Part shown: piece after piece, positions 52,854 through 60,679 of the stretch
Layout of the letters: each line of letters opens with the position of its first letter
How positions within the stretch are numbered: position 1 is the stretch's first letter
From: Paenibacillus pinisoli
GTDB lineage: Bacteria; Bacillota; Bacilli; Paenibacillales; Paenibacillaceae
DNA length: 64,000 nucleotides
Reading direction: 5' to 3'
NCBI RefSeq assembly: GCF_003605435.1
Contig: NZ_QXQB01000009.1
Coordinates: 22,676 to 86,675 of the forward strand
Position numbers and translations under genes: made by a program
The notes under the pieces: generated by a model
Seen by the model: the letters and a program-made list of their open reading frames with translations, nothing else
What the model was told of the DNA's origin: nothing
Database searches by the model: none

Positions 52854-54152
52854 TTAATCAAGCTTGAACAATTTCACCATCCGCTCAGGCAGTCGCTCTA
52901 TATTTTCCCGCAGCGGCTCTTCTGGAAAATACAAATGATACTGCCCCTGGTGCAGCCCTGTAATGGAACGAACGATGTCGGATTTCATGGAAATCTCGCT
53001 AATTCGCTCCTCGTTGTCGAGCAACAAAATCGGCGCTTTTTCACGCTTTTCTCCGTTGTTCTGATCCGGCCTGTACACATCATAAGGAAGGTCGAACGGG
53101 TAGTCGATCTCCATATGGTAATCCGGGTTCAGACCGATGGACGACAATGCATCCGCTACTTCTAATAGAAGTGATTCATCCGGGTTATCAATGGTTACAT
53201 ACTTATATAACTGCCTGTTCATGAAGCGGCGGCATAGATCGCTGAGCAGCTCATCGGATTCCTCTGCCCATTCGGCGAATGCCGTCTGGGCAAGCGGTTC
53301 GTCCAGCTTTACATAATCTTCTAATGAAAGTGAATTGTTCAGAAGCTGCTGAAGCGGAGCTGCCATCCAGCGGAATGTGTAGCCCTGTTCGTTCAACTCC
53401 TTGGCTCGCCGGAAAATTTGCCTCAATATAATCTCCGAGCTGCGCGTGACGGGATGGAAGTAAATTTGCCAGTACATCTGATACCGGGACATCAGGTAAT
53501 GCTCCACAGCGTGCATGCCGCTTTCCTTCACCACGATCTTGCCCTGATACGGCCTGAGCACCCTTAGTATGCGCTCCAGATCGAATGTGCCGTAATTGAC
53601 GCCGGTGAAATAAGCATCTCTGAGCAAATAATCCATCCGATCCGCGTCCATCTGGCTAGAGATCAAGCTGACGACAATCGGCTTCGGATATTTCTTCTGT
53701 ATAACAGCGGCCACTTTATCCGGGAAGTCCTCGGACACTTGTCTAAGCACTTTATTAATATCTGTATTGCCCTGCAGAATATTGCAGGTCCATACTTCAT
53801 GGTCCGTATCGAAAATTTCTTCCAAGGAATGTGAGAAGGGACCATGGCCCACATCATGAAGCAATGCGGCACATAGCGAGACCAGCCTCTCTTCAGCCGG
53901 CCAATCCGGATAGCCGCTGCGCTCGAACTGCGATATGATACGCCGCGTAATTTCGTAGACGCCCAGCGAATGGGAGAAGCGGCTGTGCTCCGCTCCATGG
54001 AATGTCAGATAGGTGGTGCCGAGCTGCCGGATTCGGCGCAGCCGCTGAAATTCCTTGGTATTGATCAGATCCCATATGGTCTGATCACGAACGTATACAT
54101 AATCGTGAACGGGATCCTTGAATACTTTTTCTTCCGTTAAAGGCTCTCTCAT
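52854..54152 (-). CDS. HD-domain phosphohydrolase (YwfO-like)
   Basis: A 432-residue HD-superfamily protein similar to B. subtilis YwfO and related dNTP triphosphohydrolases. Starts KVFKDPVHDYVYV...EFQRLRRIRQLGTTYLTF. Metal motif H...HDVGHGPFSH near 100-110, with HSRFSHSLG before it and the later MDADRMDYLLRD. The ATG at 54152 has AAGGAGA 8 nt upstream. It occupies the place of metS between tatD and abrB and is divergent from abrB. Several Spo0A boxes lie directly upstream. Confidence 0.9.
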   Translation of the reverse strand: MREPLTEEKVFKDPVHDYVYVRDQTIWDLINTKEFQRLRRIRQLGTTYLTFHGAEHSRFSHSLGVYEITRRIISQFERSGYPDWPAEERLVSLCAALLHDVGHGPFSHSLEEIFDTDHEVWTCNILQGNTDINKVLRQVSEDFPDKVAAVIQKKYPKPIVVSLISSQMDADRMDYLLRDAYFTGVNYGTFDLERILRVLRPYQGKIVVKESGMHAVEHYLMSRYQMYWQIYFHPVTRSSEIILRQIFRRAKELNEQGYTFRWMAAPLQQLLNNSLSLEDYVKLDEPLAQTAFAEWAEESDELLSDLCRRFMNRQLYKYVTIDNPDESLLLEVADALSSIGLNPDYHMEIDYPFDLPYDVYRPDQNNGEKREKAPILLLDNEERISEISMKSDIVRSITGLHQGQYHLYFPEEPLRENIERLPERMVKLFKLD

Positions 54153-54176
54153 CTTCTCATCTCCTTTGTTCATAGT

Positions 54177-54238
54177 TTCGACACAAAACGCAAATCCTTT
54201 GTCGAATAGTGTCGTAAAATAGTTTCCAAAATGTCGAA
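54177..54238 (-). promoter_or_regulatory. Cluster of four Spo0A-box-like sites upstream of the HD gene
   Basis: TGTCGAA at 54200-54206 and 54232-54238, TGTCGTA at 54210-54216 (10 bp from the first), and TGTCGAA on the minus strand at 54177-54183. Three are perfect 0A boxes within 62 bp. Confidence 0.65.
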
Positions 54239-54322
54239 GCTGTTGTATTCTATTACATAGCAATTATCCGACGATATCCCGAGATCGCTTGTGGCTACAG
54301 CGATCTGGCAGAAGATTCTAGG

Positions 54323-54391
54323 TTGACTGTTTTGGGAAGAGTTGGTATTATAGTAACATAGAATCTACAAACATTGTCGAATGATGACGAA
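54323..54391 (+). promoter_or_regulatory. abrB promoter with two downstream Spo0A boxes
   Basis: TTGACT (54323-54328), 17 bp, TATTAT (54346-54351). Downstream of the expected transcript start are TGTCGAA (54375-54381) and TGACGAA (54385-54391), 10 bp apart, both fitting TGNCGAA. This is the B. subtilis abrB layout, where Spo0A~P represses. Confidence 0.88.
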
Positions 54392-54420
54392 AATACATTT
54401 TGTGAGAGGATTGATAGATA

Positions 54421-54675
54421 ATGATGAAATCTACAGGTATCGTACGTAAAGTGGATGAGCTTGGCCGCGTGGTAATTCCAATTGAGTTGCGCCGTACGCT
54501 GGGTATTGGCGAGAAGGACGCTCTTGAGATCTATGTAGACGGAGAGCGCATCATGCTGAAGAAATATGAGCCTGCTTGTATCTTCTGCGGCAATGCAGAG
54601 AACGTTTCCTACTTCAAAGGAAAAATTGTTTGCCATATTTGTTTATCAGAAATGCCTACTCCTGTGACAAAATAA
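54421..54675 (+). CDS. abrB: Transition-state regulator AbrB with zinc-ribbon-like tail
   Basis: Global repressor of post-exponential genes. It has 84 residues. The N-terminal swapped-hairpin DNA-binding domain (1-50; KSTGIVRKVDELGRVVIPIE) is near-identical to Bacillus AbrB. The C-terminus instead carries CIFC (about 53-56) and CHIC (about 71-74), a probable zinc ribbon. Plus strand, opposite to its neighbours. Two ATGs in a row (54421, 54424) follow a GAGAGG box. Confidence 0.95.
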   Translation: MMKSTGIVRKVDELGRVVIPIELRRTLGIGEKDALEIYVDGERIMLKKYEPACIFCGNAENVSYFKGKIVCHICLSEMPTPVTK

Positions 54676-54813
54676 AAAAAATCGGTTATAATCAATTTAT
54701 ACCTACTTGTTAATTCTAACCTTTTTATACTCCTTGTTGCCTTCCTGCGCTAGAACCCGGCCAGGAAGGTCCTTTTTTTGTCCGGCCATTTCTATAGAAC
54801 CTTCCCCTGTATA

Positions 54814-55704
54814 CTACCGGTTTACTTCATTATAGATATCCCGCTTAGGCACTCCCCGATCAATAGCCGTCTTTTTTATCGCTTCTTTACGATCCATCAT
54901 CGTCTCGTAGTGAGCGACATGTGCAGCGACGTCCAGCTCGGACCACCATGTCTCCTCATGAGCTGATTGGGCCGCTTCCGCTCCTGCGCCTTCTACGACG
55001 ATACAGAACTCTCCCAGCGGGCCGTTATGGTTGAACCAGTCCAGACATTCCGATAACGATCCTCTCACCGCTTCCTCATGCCGCTTGGTCAATTCCCGGA
55101 TGACAGCCGCTCTGCGATCGCCCAGATGCTCAAGCATAGCGTCCAGCGTCTTCGTCAGACGATGGGGCGATTCATACATAATGAGCGTCGCCGCTTGACC
55201 CGACAATTCCTTCAGCCACTTCCCAAGCGACTTCTTCTCTCTCGGCGGGAATCCCGCGAACAGGAATCGGTCCGTCGGCAAGCCCGACATAATCAAGGCC
55301 GACAATGCCGCATTCGCCCCCGGTACCGGAACGACCGTAATGCCCTGCTCTGTCGCTTCCGCCACAAGATCGGCCCCCGGATCAGATATGGCAGGCAAGC
55401 CGGCATCGCTTACTAGGGCAATCGATTGTCCTTCTGCCAGCAGCCGTATCAATTCAGGGCCGCTTGCGTTCTTATTATGCTCATGATAGCTGACCAGGCG
55501 GGTATGGATGTCGAAGTGGGTAAGCAGCTTGCGGGATTGTCTCGTATCCTCCGCAGCAATCAAATCCACTTCCTTCAGAATGCGAATCGCGCGCATGGTC
55601 ATATCCTCCAGGTTGCCGATCGGCGTTCCTACCAAATAAAGCGTTCCCGCTTCTCCATTCATGCCATCGCCGTCTTGCACCGAATAGCTTCGCTGTCTCC
55701 TCAT
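54814..55704 (-). CDS. rsmI: 16S rRNA 2'-O-ribose methyltransferase RsmI
   Basis: Methylates C1402 of 16S rRNA. It has 296 residues with tetrapyrrole-methylase fold: TLYLVGTPIGNLEDMTMRAI, AEDTRQSRKLL, SDAGLPAISDPG, PVPGANAALSALIMSGL, FAGFPPREK. The ATG overlaps the stop of the upstream methyltransferase by 4 nt. yabA-trmN6-rsmI is the Bacillus order. Confidence 0.96.
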   Translation of the reverse strand: MRRQRSYSVQDGDGMNGEAGTLYLVGTPIGNLEDMTMRAIRILKEVDLIAAEDTRQSRKLLTHFDIHTRLVSYHEHNKNASGPELIRLLAEGQSIALVSDAGLPAISDPGADLVAEATEQGITVVPVPGANAALSALIMSGLPTDRFLFAGFPPREKKSLGKWLKELSGQAATLIMYESPHRLTKTLDAMLEHLGDRRAAVIRELTKRHEEAVRGSLSECLDWFNHNGPLGEFCIVVEGAGAEAAQSAHEETWWSELDVAAHVAHYETMMDRKEAIKKTAIDRGVPKRDIYNEVNR

Positions 55705-56432
55705 ACGATCTGTACTCCTTCATCGTTGTATACCATAATAGGCGGCAGCAGCTTAATATCCGGCTTTCCGTCACGCATGGCCTCTATTAACACCATATTC
55801 GCTTCCGCTCCCGCATGGGGATGCACGAACTGGATTCGCTTCGGCTCCAGCTTCCAGCGTCTAAGCGACTCTACAATATCGAGCAGCCTGGACGGCCGAT
55901 GCACCATCGACAGCTTGCCGCCCGGACGCAGCAGCCTGCAGCAAGCCTGTGCCAAGTCCTCCATTGTGCAATGAATCTCATGGCGGGCGATGGCATAATG
56001 CTCATTCTCGTTCTTGTCGCCTGCGGTTACCGGCATATAGGGAGGATTCACCGTTATAGCATCATAGGCGCCGTTCCCCGCAATCTTGGGATAGGTCCGT
56101 AAATCCTGCTCCAATACGGTAATCTGCTCCTCCAGCCCATTCATGGCGACACTTCTGCGGGCCATGTCAGCCAATCTCGTCTGAATCTCGATCGCATCGA
56201 TAGAAGCCTTCGTGCGCGAGGAGAGCAGAATCGGAATTACGCCGTTGCCTGAGCAGAGATCGGCAATTCGGCCATGCTTCGGAATATTAGCAAAGCGGGA
56301 CAAGAGCACCGCATCGAGCGAGAAGCTGAATACCTCGCGGCTCTGAATGATTCTCAGCCCCGTACCCGTCAGCAAATCATCGATTCTTTCGCCCTCGGCA
56401 AGCGGTATAGTTGGTTGTTCAGACACGTTCAT
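55701..56432 (-). CDS. tRNA1(Val) A37 N6-methyltransferase-like protein (YabB/TrmN6)
   Basis: A 243-residue SAM-dependent methyltransferase. SAM motif IADLCSGNGVIPILL, then IEIQTRLADMA and the adenine-N6 motif NPPYMP. The ATG at 56432 follows AAAGGAGA; an ATG at 56468 has no such site. Upstream of rsmI in the Bacillus arrangement. tRNA target inferred from the family. Confidence 0.9.
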   Translation of the reverse strand: MNVSEQPTIPLAEGERIDDLLTGTGLRIIQSREVFSFSLDAVLLSRFANIPKHGRIADLCSGNGVIPILLSSRTKASIDAIEIQTRLADMARRSVAMNGLEEQITVLEQDLRTYPKIAGNGAYDAITVNPPYMPVTAGDKNENEHYAIARHEIHCTMEDLAQACCRLLRPGGKLSMVHRPSRLLDIVESLRRWKLEPKRIQFVHPHAGAEANMVLIEAMRDGKPDIKLLPPIMVYNDEGVQIV

Positions 56433-56472
56433 GGTCTCTCCTTTATATCCTTCGTTCATTTTTTCCATTTTT

Positions 56473-56690
56473 AGGGGTTATTCAAAAAGTCCGCTTTTGA
56501 TCACGAAGCATATCAGGAAGCCACTTCGACATCGAATATTGAATTCAGCCGGAACTTCCGGTGCTCACGTAGCTTCCACTACGCTCCGCTCCTCATTTCC
56601 TAGCTTTATTCAATCTTCTGCAGCGTTTTTAAAAAAACGCATCATCGGAAGCATAAGCTCATATGCTGAAAACCGGACTTTTTGAACTTA
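56473..56690. repeat. MITE-like element, longest copy
   Basis: About 218 bp bounded by imperfect inverted ends: TTATTCAAAAAGTCCG on the left and CGGACTTTTTGAAC on the right. The interior has GATCACGAAGC, a GCCGGAACTTCCGG palindrome and CGTTTTTAAAAAAACG. No transposase. Shorter relatives lie at 37101-37264. Confidence 0.8.
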
Positions 56691-56723
56691 CACTTTTTGA
56701 CTGTTTCTTACCCTAAAAATTTT

Positions 56724-56757
56724 TAGAAAAAAGACCGTCCTCAGCGGTAAGGACGGC
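56724..56757 (-). terminator. yabA terminator
   Basis: Stem CCGTCCT/AGGACGG with an 8-nt loop, then TTTTTTC on the minus strand. Confidence 0.85.
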
Positions 56758-56777
56758 CTGTCGATACGGATTCCACT

Positions 56778-57179
56778 TTACTTATTCAAGAAGGAGAGGC
56801 AGAACAAGCAGTCGCCCTCCGTTCGCAGATGTCCGTAATATACGTTGCAAATATGGAATCCTTCATGGTATAGCCGCGTGAGATTATCATGGCCCTCGCC
56901 TACCGCAACGCTGCCCTCTTCAAGGCCAGCCTCATGATTCAGCGACAGCTCCGCATCTGCCGTACTGCTCTCGCTCTGTACGGCGACTCCCACCGCTTCG
57001 CGTTCGGAGGCCGTCTCCCTCTTGAATACCTGCCGCAGCTGATGATTCTCAAGGCTAAGACGTTTGTTCTCCTCCAGCAGCTCCTTCACCCTTAGCTTAA
57101 GGGCGCTGAGCTCGGCATGGAATACTCCCATTCGATTATCCAATTCGTCCATTTGAACAAAAATATCTCTCTTCTCCAA
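56778..57179 (-). CDS. yabA: Initiation-control protein YabA
   Basis: A 133-residue negative regulator of replication initiation that links DnaA and DnaN. N-terminal coiled coil (1-60; MDELDNRMGVFHAELSALKL) for tetramer formation, an acidic linker, and a C-terminal zinc domain with HIC and CLFC. The TTG at 57179 is chosen because GGGGTGGG lies just upstream and the protein then starts MEKRD, like B. subtilis. Confidence 0.93.
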   Translation of the reverse strand: MEKRDIFVQMDELDNRMGVFHAELSALKLRVKELLEENKRLSLENHQLRQVFKRETASEREAVGVAVQSESSTADAELSLNHEAGLEEGSVAVGEGHDNLTRLYHEGFHICNVYYGHLRTEGDCLFCLSFLNK

Positions 57180-57244
57180 GTTCCCACCCCAGAACTTCAA
57201 GCGTGAGCGTTACCTCACCTATCAGAATGACTTCTGCCGCTTGC

Positions 57245-58048
57245 TTACTTCACAACGACGTCGTCGAACGGCAACTCTTTTGGCTTGCCTGGCACATCGA
57301 ACAGTTGTACATACACGCTCTTCGTGCCGGCGTTGATTCCTGTCACTTTGCCCTCACCATACGAAGTAACGACGATCTTGCCCACGGCAGGCAATTCTTC
57401 GCGCACGCTCTCATAATTGTCATGCTCATACTTCAAACAGCACATCAGACGTCCGCACAGGCCCGATATTTTCGTAGGATTAAGCGAAAGATTCTGGTCT
57501 TTGGCCATCTTGATGGAGACCGGCTCGAAATCGCCGAGCCATGAGGAACAGCAGAGGACACGTCCGCAAGGCCCGATGCCGCCAAGCATCTTCGCTTCAT
57601 CCCGTACGCCGATCTGGCGAAGCTCGATTCTGGTCCGGAATACACTGGCCAGATCCTTAACGAGCTCCCGGAAGTCGACACGGCCTTCGGCCGTAAAGTA
57701 AAAAATAATTTTATTGCGGTCGAACGTAAATTCGACATCAACCAGCTTCATGCGAAGCTGATGGCTCTTGATTTTATCAAGACAGGTTGCAAATGCATTC
57801 TTAGCCGCTGCACGGTTCTCTTCCACAACCTGCGCATCAACATCGCTTGCAATTCGTATGACCTTCTTGAGAGGGAGAACAACATCCGATTCACCGACTT
57901 GCTTCTGTCCCACCACCACTTTACCGTATTCGATTCCGCGGGCGGTCTCAACAATCACATGCTGTTCCTTATCCACGGGGTGCTCGACCGGGTCAAAGTA
58001 ATAGATCTTGCCCGCCTTCTTGAAGCGGACACCGATGACATTATACAA
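57245..58048 (-). CDS. ricT: RicT (YaaT), PSP1-domain regulatory iron-sulfur protein
   Basis: A 267-residue member of the RicA-RicF-RicT (Y-complex) that guides RNase Y and affects sporulation phosphorelay. PSP1 domain (about 50-140) and the cysteine clusters CGRVLCC and CGRLMCCLKYE, which hold a [4Fe-4S] cluster in B. subtilis. TTG start after CAGGAGGGC. Begins 3 nt after the holB stop. Confidence 0.95.
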   Translation of the reverse strand: MYNVIGVRFKKAGKIYYFDPVEHPVDKEQHVIVETARGIEYGKVVVGQKQVGESDVVLPLKKVIRIASDVDAQVVEENRAAAKNAFATCLDKIKSHQLRMKLVDVEFTFDRNKIIFYFTAEGRVDFRELVKDLASVFRTRIELRQIGVRDEAKMLGGIGPCGRVLCCSSWLGDFEPVSIKMAKDQNLSLNPTKISGLCGRLMCCLKYEHDNYESVREELPAVGKIVVTSYGEGKVTGINAGTKSVYVQLFDVPGKPKELPFDDVVVK

Positions 58049-58051
58049 GGA

Positions 58052-59029
58052 TTAGCCCTCCTGTAAATTTACCAATAGTTGCTCAAACGCCAGTTGTGGC
58101 GATACATTCGCCCGCATGCGCTTGCCTGCTTCCAGGACATGCTCCATACAGCTTACCCAACCTGCGAAGGAGCGATTATAAGCATTGCTGCTTATCCATT
58201 CCAACTGATCTATGAAAACAAGCTTGTCCTGCCTTCCGGCCTGGAACTGTGTCAAATCTTTAAACCATAGTGTCAATAATGAAAGCAGCTGATCCATATG
58301 ATTCGCTAAGTCTGTTTTAAAAAGCTGCTGCTGGGCAGTGATCATCGCCGCGGTGAATCGGGACGTACTCTCCTTGCCTAATTGTATCACTAGGTTTCTG
58401 ATTTCTGCAAACCCATTCTGCTGGAGAATTTGTCTAGCGCCGTCCAGTCCGGAGGACAACTGGACTGCGGCTCGGGCCAACAGCGGCGAGGCCCCTTCAG
58501 CCGTCAAGCGCTCCAGCATCGCCTCTGCCGGCATTGGGAGGAAAGGCACCCACTGTGTCCGCGACCGAATAGTCGGCAGCACGGCTTGTCCGTTATCCGT
58601 AATTAAAATCGCAACGATCGGAGATACCGGCTCCTCTAGAAACTTCAGCAGGCTGTTCGCCGCTTGTATGGTCATCTTCTCCGCCGCTTCAATAATGTAG
58701 ACAACGCGTCCTGTCTGCGTGCTGCGATAGGACAGCGAACGTTGCAATTCACGGATCTGGTCAATCTTGATGCTCTGCCCGTCCGGGGCCATCATAATCA
58801 GATCGCTTTGGTTGCCATGGTCGAATTTCCGGCATTCCAGACATTCGCCGCAAGCATCCCAGCCATCCGCGCTGCAGAACAGCGCTTTGGCAAATTGCCG
58901 GGCCATCTCCATTCTTCCCGTTCCGGAGGGCCCGCTGAATAGATAGGCATGTGAAATTTTATCGCTTTGGAGGGCGTGCTTCAGAATGCGCTGCGCCTTC
59001 CATTGTACGTCGGCATGCTCCAAACTCAT
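58052..59029 (-). CDS. holB: DNA polymerase III delta-prime subunit
   Basis: Clamp-loader subunit. It has 325 residues. AAA+ fold with degenerate P-loop GPSGTGRMEMAR, zinc module CGECLECRKF, and IIEAAEKMTIQAANSLLKFLEEP. ATG at 59029 follows AAGGAA; an overlapping GTG at 59032 is possible. Between yaaR and ricT as in Bacillus. Confidence 0.95.
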   Translation of the reverse strand: MSLEHADVQWKAQRILKHALQSDKISHAYLFSGPSGTGRMEMARQFAKALFCSADGWDACGECLECRKFDHGNQSDLIMMAPDGQSIKIDQIRELQRSLSYRSTQTGRVVYIIEAAEKMTIQAANSLLKFLEEPVSPIVAILITDNGQAVLPTIRSRTQWVPFLPMPAEAMLERLTAEGASPLLARAAVQLSSGLDGARQILQQNGFAEIRNLVIQLGKESTSRFTAAMITAQQQLFKTDLANHMDQLLSLLTLWFKDLTQFQAGRQDKLVFIDQLEWISSNAYNRSFAGWVSCMEHVLEAGKRMRANVSPQLAFEQLLVNLQEG

Positions 59030-59064
59030 CACTATCGTTCCTTACCTTTCCTGGCGTCGCAAGG

Positions 59065-59508
59065 CTAGAACATGAGATTGATCAGAATCCCCCGTATCTC
59101 GCCTATCTTGTTCAACAGCTCGATTCTGCCTTCCTCGCTGTCGAGCAAGTCCTCCGCCATCGTTACAAGCGTAGCATCGATCTCATCCAGAAGCTTGTAT
59201 CGCTTCACGCGCCCGCGGCGGTCGAAGCCTCTCACTTCCTTCAGTCCAACACCGCGCCTGATTGTATCCTCCAGGAACTGCTTCACCATTTGGCGATAAA
59301 GCATCAGCTCCCGTACGGTCATATTCTTCGCGAGGCGATCGCCCTGCCGGTGAATATCCTGCAGCTTCTGGTTCAGCTGCTCCTGCGTCCGCTGCGCATC
59401 CTGCTGTACCATCACATCTGCGAAGCTTGTGGGTTGCACCGGCTTCATGGAAGAATCGGCGCTTGCCCGGTTCTGCCCGACCGGGCGCCAGCTTTGGTCT
59501 ACTCTCAT
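59065..59508 (-). CDS. yaaR: YaaR family protein (DUF327)
   Basis: A 147-residue soluble helical protein of unknown function found in spore formers. Family core FADVMVQQDAQRTQEQLNQK, MLYRQMVKQFLEDTIRRGVG, RYKLLDEIDATLVTMAEDLL. Lies between darA and holB in the conserved order, probably one operon. Confidence 0.9.
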   Translation of the reverse strand: MRVDQSWRPVGQNRASADSSMKPVQPTSFADVMVQQDAQRTQEQLNQKLQDIHRQGDRLAKNMTVRELMLYRQMVKQFLEDTIRRGVGLKEVRGFDRRGRVKRYKLLDEIDATLVTMAEDLLDSEEGRIELLNKIGEIRGILINLMF

Positions 59509-59523
59509 CTATGTCACACCCAA

Positions 59524-59853
59524 TCAGAAGTGTTCGAAGCGTTCTACCGGCATTACGAATACCGCAGCTCCGCCGACCTGTACTTCAACAGGGAACGGAA
59601 TGTAGGAATCCGTCGATCCGCCCATTGGGGATACCGGCGTAACCAATTGATCGCGCACCTTGCAATTCGAGCTGATCACTTGCAGCACTTCATGCACCCG
59701 CTCATCTTCAATGCCGATCATAAACGTGGTATTGCCTGCACGCAAGAACCCGCCCGTACTGGCCAGCTTGGTCGCTCTGAACCCTTCCCGAACAAGCGCA
59801 TTAGACAGTTTGTTGCTATCCTTGTCTTGAATAACCGCAATGACTAATTTCAT
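59524..59853 (-). CDS. darA: Cyclic-di-AMP receptor DarA (YaaQ, PII-like)
   Basis: A 109-residue PII-like trimer that binds c-di-AMP; length equals B. subtilis YaaQ. Pattern KLVIAVIQDKDSNKLSNALV, KLASTGGFLRAGNTTFMIG. The ATG at 59853 has GGGGGA at 6 nt; the ATG at 59859 abuts it. Links the cluster to osmotic and wall signalling, but its effector is unknown. Confidence 0.95.
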   Translation of the reverse strand: MKLVIAVIQDKDSNKLSNALVREGFRATKLASTGGFLRAGNTTFMIGIEDERVHEVLQVISSNCKVRDQLVTPVSPMGGSTDSYIPFPVEVQVGGAAVFVMPVERFEHF

Positions 59854-59934
59854 CTTCATTCCCCCTTGGCTTCATTAGAGATAGGTAAACAATAAATGAC
59901 TTAGTCTTCCTCTGTGCTCGTGGCGCGAAGCAAG

Positions 59935-60570
59935 CTATATCCCACTCAAGCGTTGTTCGACAATAGCGACAACCGCTTGCAGCACCCGATCCGGCGTTTC
60001 CTCGGCATCTACCCGGCGTATGCGATCCGGGAAGCGGTCGATCAACAAGTGATAACCCTCCCGCACCCGTTCGTGGAACGATTGCCTCTCCAGATCAAGA
60101 CGGTTAATCTCGCGGTCCGGGTTGCTCGCAATTCGCGACAGCCCTACCTCCGGCGAGACATCCATATAGATCGTCAGATCGGGCATCGTGCCGGCGATGG
60201 CGAATTGATTGATTTGCCATACTTCTTCAATACCGAGTCCCCTTGCATGGCCTTGATAAGCAAGGCTGCTGTCGACGAATCGGTCGCAGATTACGATCTC
60301 TCCTGCCTCCAGGGCCGGAATGACCTTCTCCACGAGATGCTGTCTGCGGGAAGCAGCATACAGCAGCGCCTCCGTTCTCGCATCCATTGTCGTATGCTCA
60401 GGGTCCAGTATCACGGTGCGGATCTTCTCCGCGATCGGTATCCCCCCGGGCTCTCTCGTCACAACGACACGATAGCCCTTATCCTGCATTGTATTCGCAA
60501 GCTGCCCAATGAGTGAGCTTTTGCCTGCGCCCTCTCCGCCTTCTATCGTAATGAACATTCCCCTGCTCAA
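59935..60570 (-). CDS. tmk: Thymidylate kinase
   Basis: Makes dTDP from dTMP. It has 211 residues. P-loop EGGEGAGKSS, DRFVDSSLAYQGHARGLG, LTIYMDVSPEVGLSR. Start TTG at 60570 gives MSRGMFIT, matching B. subtilis MSGLFIT. Between yaaO and darA, as in Bacillus. Confidence 0.96.
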   Translation of the reverse strand: MSRGMFITIEGGEGAGKSSLIGQLANTMQDKGYRVVVTREPGGIPIAEKIRTVILDPEHTTMDARTEALLYAASRRQHLVEKVIPALEAGEIVICDRFVDSSLAYQGHARGLGIEEVWQINQFAIAGTMPDLTIYMDVSPEVGLSRIASNPDREINRLDLERQSFHERVREGYHLLIDRFPDRIRRVDAEETPDRVLQAVVAIVEQRLSGI

Positions 60571-60679
60571 TCCTCGGTTTCCCCTTACTGTAAGTAACGT
60601 CTTTGTCCTTTCATTGTAACAAAGCGGTACTGCTACTACAATGAAATTTAAAGGGATATCGCCCGTATTTCGAGCCAGT

